From Schumannella sp. 10F1B-5-1 (GTDB taxonomy: Bacteria; Actinomycetota; Actinomycetes; Actinomycetales; Microbacteriaceae): a stretch of 64,000 nt of DNA. Location of the stretch: assembly GCF_006517535.1 (NCBI RefSeq), contig NZ_VHQH01000039.1, positions 146,777 through 210,776 on the forward strand, read 5' to 3'. Of the stretch, positions 59,423 through 64,000 are shown piece by piece. The notes under the pieces were generated by a model. That model was not told where the DNA came from and did not search any database. It saw nothing but the letters and a program-made list of their open reading frames with translations. Made by a program: the position numbers and the translations under genes. Position 1 is the first letter of the stretch. Each line of letters begins with the position of its first letter.

Positions 59423-60249
59423 CGGTCACCTGGGCGCCGGTCGGGCGCACGCTGCGGGGCAGGACCCCGTCGTTCGGCGTTCTGCGCGCCTGCCTCGAGC
59501 ACCAGTCGGTCGCGCGGGTGCGCGGCCCGCTCGACCGTGCTCTCGGGGCCGATCCTCTCGACGCGGACACGCGGCGCTGGTTCCGCGCGGCGCTCGGCGA
59601 GCGCGAACTCGGGGCCGTGCTCGGTGGACTCGGCTCGGAGTGGAGTGTGCTCCACAGCATCCCCGTCGGGCGCGGCGGGATGCTCGACCACCTGCTGATC
59701 GGACCCGCCGGCGTGTTCACGGTCGTGGCGCAGGCTGCGGCTCGCCGGCCGATGAGCGCCGAGGGCTTCGCCTTCGCCGCCGCCGAGATCACGGTCGTGC
59801 GCGCCGCGATCGCCGAGCGGCTGGATGCGGCGAGCCGCCTCTCGGTCGCGCTGGGCACCGAGGTCGACGTGCAGTCGCTCGTCGTCGCCGTGGGGGCGCG
59901 CCGCGTGAGCTCGCACGCCGAGGGCGTCAAGTTCGTCACCCCCTCGGAGCTGGGCCGCGTGCTCGCTCGCGCCCCGCGCCGTCTGGATGCGCAGACCCTG
60001 CGCCTGCTGACGGCGGTCGCCGAGCAGCCGCGCACCTGGCAGGAGCACCCGGATGACGCGCCGGCGCCCGAGGACGTCGACGTGGAGGAGCGGTTCCGCA
60101 GCCTCGAGCTTGACGTGCGGGTCGCCCGACGCCTGCGGGCCGTCTGGTCGACGGTCGGCATCGCCGCGGCGGCGGCCGCTCTGACGTCGGCGCTCGCGAT
60201 CGCGGCGCCCGACACGCTCGCCCGCATCGCGGCCGCGCTGGGTCTCTGA
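59419..60249 (+). CDS. NERD-domain-like membrane-anchored protein lacking the catalytic Lys
   Basis: 276 residues. Residues 50-190 follow the NERD layout: GERELGAVLGGLGSEWSVLHSIP, then GGMLDHLLIGPAGVFTVVAQ, where active nucleases carry E-x-K after the last strand; here it is AQAAARR. The long helix with VVAVGARRVSSHAEGVKFVTPSEL continues the domain. The C-terminal hydrophobic segment (about 240-270) is a membrane anchor. Together with the J-domain protein, it is the second inactive NERD-like protein in the window. Function unknown. Confidence 0.7.
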   Translation: MTVTWAPVGRTLRGRTPSFGVLRACLEHQSVARVRGPLDRALGADPLDADTRRWFRAALGERELGAVLGGLGSEWSVLHSIPVGRGGMLDHLLIGPAGVFTVVAQAAARRPMSAEGFAFAAAEITVVRAAIAERLDAASRLSVALGTEVDVQSLVVAVGARRVSSHAEGVKFVTPSELGRVLARAPRRLDAQTLRLLTAVAEQPRTWQEHPDDAPAPEDVDVEERFRSLELDVRVARRLRAVWSTVGIAAAAAALTSALAIAAPDTLARIAAALGL

Positions 60250-60289
60250 CGTGGCCCTCGCGCGGTCGCCGCGCCTCCCGCTCGCCTGC

Positions 60290-60318
60290 TAGCATTGCCA
60301 GGTTGCCGTCACGACGGC
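60290..60318 (+). promoter_or_regulatory. rpsO promoter and leader stem
   Basis: A TAGCAT -10 box (60290-60295) followed by a leader with the stem GCCGT-CACG-ACGGC (60305-60318), about 65 nt before the rpsO start. S15 often represses its own message through leader structures; whether this stem takes part is inference. Confidence 0.4.
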
Positions 60319-60382
60319 CGCGGATCGAGAGAGCGCACGCACCCGGCGTCGCGCACCGCGCAACGAGAGAAGGGATCCCTCT

Positions 60383-60652
60383 ATGGCACTGGATGCAGAC
60401 ACCAAGAAGGCGATCATCGACGAGTACGCCACCCAGCCCGGTGACACCGGATCCCCGGAGGTGCAGATCGCGCTGCTGAGCAAGCGCATCAAGGACCTCA
60501 CGGAGCACCTCAAGGAGCACAAGCACGACCACCACTCGCGTCGTGGCCTGCTCCTTCTGGTCGGACAGCGTCGCCGCCTGCTCGGCTACCTGCAGGAGGT
60601 CGACATCGAGCGCTACCGCTCGCTGATCGAGCGCCTCGGGCTTCGTCGCTGA
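60383..60652 (+). CDS. rpsO: Small ribosomal subunit protein uS15
   Basis: 89 residues, standard length. Motifs: [58 protein letters not shown] and the C-terminal [12 protein letters not shown]. It binds 16S rRNA at the central domain. It has an AGAAGGGA Shine-Dalgarno. It is followed within 20 nt by a strong terminator; pnp, its usual downstream neighbour, is not next to it, and truB-ribF are 55 kb away. Confidence 0.97.
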   Translation: MALDADTKKAIIDEYATQPGDTGSPEVQIALLSKRIKDLTEHLKEHKHDHHSRRGLLLLVGQRRRLLGYLQEVDIERYRSLIERLGLRR

Positions 60653-60670
60653 GATCGCGATACGTACTCA

Positions 60671-60702
60671 AGCGGGTCGTCACCTCCGGGTGGCGGCCCG
60701 CT
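60671..60702 (+). terminator. Terminator of rpsO
   Basis: 14-nt arms AGCGGGTCGTCACC (60671-60684) and GGTGGCGGCCCGCT (60689-60702) with a TCCG loop; two positions pair as G-U or mismatch. Followed by TCTGTCGTTCC. It lies 18 nt after the rpsO stop. Confidence 0.75.
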
Positions 60703-60755
60703 TCTGTCGTTCCCGGCACCCGGTCTGCAACGTCCGGCACGCCTAGGGTCGGAGC

Positions 60756-61706
60756 ATGAGCAGCTCCACCGACCGCGCCGTCCGCTTCCATCGCCTCGGC
60801 GACGTGGATGCGCTGCAGCTCGACACGGTCGAGACACCGCGGCCCGGCCCCGGCGAGGTGCGCGTGCGCGTCATCACGGCGGGCATCAACCCGGTGGACT
60901 GGAAGATCGTCGTCGGCTCCAGCTCGCGCTACACGCCGTCGCTGCCCTCGATCAACGGCAACGACTTCGCCGGGGTGATCGACGATCTCGGCGACGGCGT
61001 CACCTCCTGGTCGATCGGCGACCGCGTCTTCGGCGGCGCGCGCTTCCACGCCCAGGCCGACCACCTGGTCGTCGCGGCGGACGCCCTGGTGGCGGTGCCC
61101 GCGGGTGTCTCGCTCGCCGAGGCCGGAGTGCTCGACATCGCGGGACGAACCGCGTGGGCGAGCGTCGCCTCGCTCGCCCTGACACCCGACGACACGGTGT
61201 TCATCAGCGCCGCGGCGGGCGGCGTGGGCGTGTTCAGCTCGCAGCTCGCCCGGCGCACCGGCGCGCGGGTGATCGGCAGCTGCGGCGCGGGCAACGAGGC
61301 GCTGCTGCGCTCCTTCGGCGTCGAGCCGGTGCGGTACGGCGACGGGCTGGCGGACCGACTGCGCGCCCTGGCGCCGGAGGGGATCACGGCAGTGCTCGAC
61401 CAGGCCGGGCGCGGCACGATCGAGGCGGCGCTCGAGCTCGGCGTGCCGGCCGGCCGGATCAACACGATCGCGGAGCCGACGAAGGTCGCGACGCACGGGG
61501 TGACCAATATCGGCGGTCACTCGCTGACGCCGGGGCTGGCCGAGCTCGGCGAGCTCGCCGCCCTGATCGCGGCCGGCGAGGTGCGGGTGCCGATCGACGG
61601 CGAGTTCCCCCTCGAGCGCTTCGCCGACGCCTACGAGCACCTGCGCGCAGGCCACCTCTCGGGCAAGGTGCTGCTGCGGCTCGCCGAGGACCCGGCCGCC
61701 GGCTGA
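60756..61706 (+). CDS. NADP-dependent oxidoreductase (quinone-oxidoreductase branch of MDR)
   Basis: 316 residues. MDR landmarks: RVRVITAGINPVDWKIVVG, NGNDFAGVIDDLGDGVTSWSIGDRVFG and the cofactor loop ISAAAGGVGVFSSQLARRTGARVIGS. There are no zinc ligands, so it belongs to the QOR/zeta-crystallin-like branch. It reduces quinones or enals with NADPH; exact substrate unknown. The ATG at 60756 follows TAGGGT by 6 nt. It is a single gene. Confidence 0.87.
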   Translation: MSSSTDRAVRFHRLGDVDALQLDTVETPRPGPGEVRVRVITAGINPVDWKIVVGSSSRYTPSLPSINGNDFAGVIDDLGDGVTSWSIGDRVFGGARFHAQADHLVVAADALVAVPAGVSLAEAGVLDIAGRTAWASVASLALTPDDTVFISAAAGGVGVFSSQLARRTGARVIGSCGAGNEALLRSFGVEPVRYGDGLADRLRALAPEGITAVLDQAGRGTIEAALELGVPAGRINTIAEPTKVATHGVTNIGGHSLTPGLAELGELAALIAAGEVRVPIDGEFPLERFADAYEHLRAGHLSGKVLLRLAEDPAAG

Positions 61707-61797
61707 TCCGCCGGCGGTGCTACCGCGACCGTCCGCCGACCGACCAGCGGGTGCCGCCGCGCTCCGGGGTCGACCGCCCAGCGGATACGATCGCGGG

Positions 61798-62244
61798 ATG
61801 GCGATCTGGCCCTGGACGAAGAGCGACATCGGCGACCCGGCGCTGCCGCCGAAGGACCGCGGAGCCGGCTCGTTCGACGATTACGACTACGACCTCGTGC
61901 CCAAGAACGCGCGGGTGCGCATCCGTCTCGCCGACGCCGCCTCGGTGCAGGACGAGCTCGCCTCCGTCGCCGCCAGCTCCCGTGACGAGGGCATCGAGCT
62001 CGAGACCATCGTCGCCGCCCGCTCGATCGAGCAGGAACGGGTCGACGCGCCCATCGAGGTGCGGCTCTTCGTCGGCCGCCGCGTGAGCGGCCCGGTCGGC
62101 CTCGTGCCGCGCGGGCTCGAGAGCGTCGTCGATCAGACGCTGCGCCGCCTCGAGGATCGCGGCGACAAGGCGCGCATCCCGGTCGAGATCGTGTCGACCC
62201 GGCAGGGTCTGCGAGCCGAGCTGCTCATGGGGCTCACCCGCTGA
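61798..62244 (+). CDS. Conserved hypothetical protein, 148 aa
   Basis: Soluble protein beginning MAIWPWTKSDIGDPALPP, then a segment FDDYDYDLVPKNARVRIRLADAASVQDELASV with a ferredoxin-like alternation of strands and helices (RVDAPIEVRLFVGRRVSGPVGLVPRGLESVVDQTLRRL). No Cys and no catalytic motif. TACGAT precedes the ATG by 6 nt. I do not recognise the family. Confidence 0.65.
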   Translation: MAIWPWTKSDIGDPALPPKDRGAGSFDDYDYDLVPKNARVRIRLADAASVQDELASVAASSRDEGIELETIVAARSIEQERVDAPIEVRLFVGRRVSGPVGLVPRGLESVVDQTLRRLEDRGDKARIPVEIVSTRQGLRAELLMGLTR

Positions 62245-62269
62245 TGCGAGTCGGCGTGGCCGGCAGCGG

Positions 62270-62653
62270 TCAGGCGCCCGTCGGTGCCGTGCCCGACTCC
62301 TGCTCCGCGATGCTGGCTCGGATCGCATCCATGTCGAGCGCGCGGATCTGATCGATCAGCTCGTTCAGCGCGGGCCGGGGGAGCGCACCGGCCTGCTTGA
62401 ACACGCCGATGCCGTCGCGGAATGCCATGAGGGTCGGGATCGCCTGGATCTCGGCCGCGCCGGCGAGCCCGCGCTGCGCCTCGGTGTCGACCTTGCCGAA
62501 GACGATGTCGGCGTTGTCCTCGCTCGCCGCGTCGTAGATCGGGGCGAAGGCCTTGCACGGGCCGCACCAGTCGGCCCAGAAGTCGACGAGGACGATGCCG
62601 CCCTCGAGAACCGTCGATTCGAAGTCCTGCTCGGTCAGCTCGGTGGTGGCCAT
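62270..62653 (-). CDS. trxA: Thioredoxin
   Basis: 127 residues with the active site FWADWCGPCKAFAPIY (CGPC, about residues 30-33) and the cis-Pro loop QAIPTLMAFRDG. The C-terminal 20 residues (MDAIRASIAEQESGTAPTGA) extend the usual 105-110-residue fold. It reduces protein disulfides with thioredoxin reductase. The ATG at 62653 follows TACTGT by 6 nt. No trxB is nearby. Confidence 0.93.
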   Translation of the reverse strand: MATTELTEQDFESTVLEGGIVLVDFWADWCGPCKAFAPIYDAASEDNADIVFGKVDTEAQRGLAGAAEIQAIPTLMAFRDGIGVFKQAGALPRPALNELIDQIRALDMDAIRASIAEQESGTAPTGA

Positions 62654-62788
62654 GCCTCCACAGTAAGCGTGGACGGGCCTCGCCTGCCGGATGCGCGGTG
62701 TCCGTCCAGCGGATGATCTTCGTCGTCGCCGGGCTGATCTGAGCCGTGCGACGGCACGCGAGTCCGGGGGCTGCCCTACCGTGAAAGG

Positions 62789-64000
62789 GTGTTCCGACGT
62801 CTGACCCGCACGCAGCTGACGGTCGACATCGTCGTGCCCGCGGCCCTCGCGCTCGTGTTCATCTGGCCGTCGATCGCGCTCCTCGGACTCACCCCGGCCG
62901 AGCCGCTCGCCTTCCTGGGCTTCTGCGTCGCCCTCGTGTTCCGGCGGCTGTCGCCGGGGCTCTCGCTCGCGATCGCCTGGGCCGTCGCCCTGCTCGAGAT
63001 GCTCGCCCGCATCGACGCCCCGGGTCCGTCGAACCTGCTCATCCTGGGGGTGCTGTTCGCGACCGGCGCTCACGGCGGCCCCGTCGTGCGCTGGCTCGGA
63101 TTCGCCTCGTCGTTCGTCGGCGCCGCCTGCGTCGCGGTCTACATCCAGATCATCCCGATGCTGTCGAACGGCCTCCCGGGGGTGGGGGATGCGGCGCGCT
63201 ACCTGCTCGTCGCGGGGTTCTTGTTCGGGGCCGCCCTCGCCGGATTCCTGCTGTCGTGGACGGCCGGCCTGCTCATGACGATCGGCCTGCGCGGCCGCGC
63301 CAGCCGCGCCGCCGCGGCCGCAGCGTCGTACGAGGTCATCGCCGAGCAGGAGCGCACCCGCATCGCGCGCGACATGCACGACGTCGTCGCGCACTCGCTC
63401 GCCGTCGTGATCGCCCAGGCCGACGGAGCCCGCTACCTGCGCAAGTCCGATCCCGAGGCCGTCGACGAGGCGCTCGTCACGATCGCCTCGACCTCGCGCG
63501 AGGCCCTGGCCGACGTGCGCGTGCTGCTCGCCCAGCTGCGTCACAAGCAGGGGGATGCGCCGCAGCCGGCGATCGCCGACCTGGACCGGCTCTACGAGCA
63601 GCTGCGCGCATCCGGCCTCACGATCGAGATCGACGGCTCGGGTGAGGCGCTGGCGGTGCCCACGCCCACCCAGCTCGCGATCTACCGCATCGTGCAGGAA
63701 TCGCTCACCAACGCACTGCGCCACGGCGACCCCGGTGAGCCGGTGCTGCTGCGATTCGACTGGGCGCCGGGCGGGCTCCACCTCTCGATCGCGAGCGCGC
63801 TGAAGCCGAACGGCTCGCCGAGCGGCACGCCGGGGCACGGCCTCGCCGGCATGGCCGAGCGCGCCAGCCTGGTCGGCGGCACGCTCGGAGCGGGCGCGGA
63901 GGGAACCCGGTTCGTCGTGCGCGCCTGGCTGCCGGCCCTCGCGACCACCGGGCCGGTGGCCGCCGTGCTCCCGATGGCCTCGTCGCCCGCCGCTCACCCC
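62789..64000 (+). CDS. NarL-type sensor histidine kinase, 404 codons (runs off window)
   Basis: No stop before the window end. N-terminal region with four to five hydrophobic helices (about residues 13-165), then a HisKA_3 dimerisation helix with the phospho-acceptor His in RIARDMHDVVAHSLAVVIAQ (about 197). A HATPase_c domain follows (IVQESLTNALRHG N-box, about 305, and GHGLAGMAERASLVGG G-box). GTG 62789 was chosen because TACCGT (62777-62782) is 6 nt upstream, giving a leaderless message. A LuxR/NarL response regulator should follow outside the window. Confidence 0.9.
   Translation, partial: MFRRLTRTQLTVDIVVPAALALVFIWPSIALLGLTPAEPLAFLGFCVALVFRRLSPGLSLAIAWAVALLEMLARIDAPGPSNLLILGVLFATGAHGGPVVRWLGFASSFVGAACVAVYIQIIPMLSNGLPGVGDAARYLLVAGFLFGAALAGFLLSWTAGLLMTIGLRGRASRAAAAAASYEVIAEQERTRIARDMHDVVAHSLAVVIAQADGARYLRKSDPEAVDEALVTIASTSREALADVRVLLAQLRHKQGDAPQPAIADLDRLYEQLRASGLTIEIDGSGEALAVPTPTQLAIYRIVQESLTNALRHGDPGEPVLLRFDWAPGGLHLSIASALKPNGSPSGTPGHGLAGMAERASLVGGTLGAGAEGTRFVVRAWLPALATTGPVAAVLPMASSPAAHP

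Overview
The window is chromosomal DNA from a very GC-rich actinobacterium, most likely a member of the Microbacteriaceae. Supporting signs are the set of DUF2510 (GWY..DP..RWW) membrane proteins, the small MGKLLYG-type protein beside Ku, DUF5997 paired with a DNA-binding-less LysR effector domain, a maltokinase, an actinobacterial three-domain LigD with Ku, and TANNNT -10 boxes placed 6-7 nt before start codons. There is no prophage, CRISPR array, tRNA or rRNA, and no intact insertion sequence. This is ordinary, densely packed core and lineage-specific chromosome.

Layout. 1-9.2 kb: 8-oxoguanine repair pair (fpg-like fragment and mutY), a uridine-kinase-like protein with a broken P-loop, panE, then truB - membrane proteins - ribF - MFS exporter, then a ROK kinase with a membrane partner. 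9.2-20.3 kb: an SDR/DUF2867 protein, an M20 peptidase, a SNF2 helicase, pabC-like lyase, the LysR-effector/DUF5997 pair, an ArsR-controlled operon of two SRPBCC proteins, and a DUF429 protein. 20.4-31.9 kb: Eis-like acetyltransferase, two DUF2510 proteins around a DarT-like ADP-ribosyltransferase, a J-domain/NERD-like fusion, YbjQ, oligopeptidase B, and three overlapping single-pass proteins. 32-42.4 kb: maltokinase with a degenerate paralogue, phosphatase, acylphosphatase, two more large DUF2510 proteins plus a 49-residue DUF2510 microprotein, and a Ski2-like helicase. 42.5-50.9 kb: phosphate transporter with a PHO-box-like site, aspartase, the LigD/Ku end-joining locus with small satellites, and a YihY protein. 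51-64 kb: FAD oxidase, divergent MDR and AhpD-like proteins, MFS exporter, PrsW protease, MarP-like protease, NERD-like protein, rpsO, a quinone oxidoreductase, thioredoxin and the first 404 codons of a NarL-type sensor kinase.

Regulation that can be read directly: most operon heads look leaderless (-10 box, 6-7 nt, ATG/GTG). A recurrent intergenic motif, CCCC-N4-GGGGGACAG or its GGGGACA half, lies before DUF2510, degenerate maltokinase, helicase and phosphate-transporter promoters. An ArsR-type operator covers the start of the SRPBCC operon, and two genes (aspA, NERD-like) follow tiny overlapping upstream ORFs that begin (A/G)TG-TTC-CGR-GGR. The most unusual items are this candidate regulon, the degenerate maltokinase, the orphan DarT-like protein, the DUF2510 microprotein and a 39-codon small ORF divergent from the maltokinase gene.
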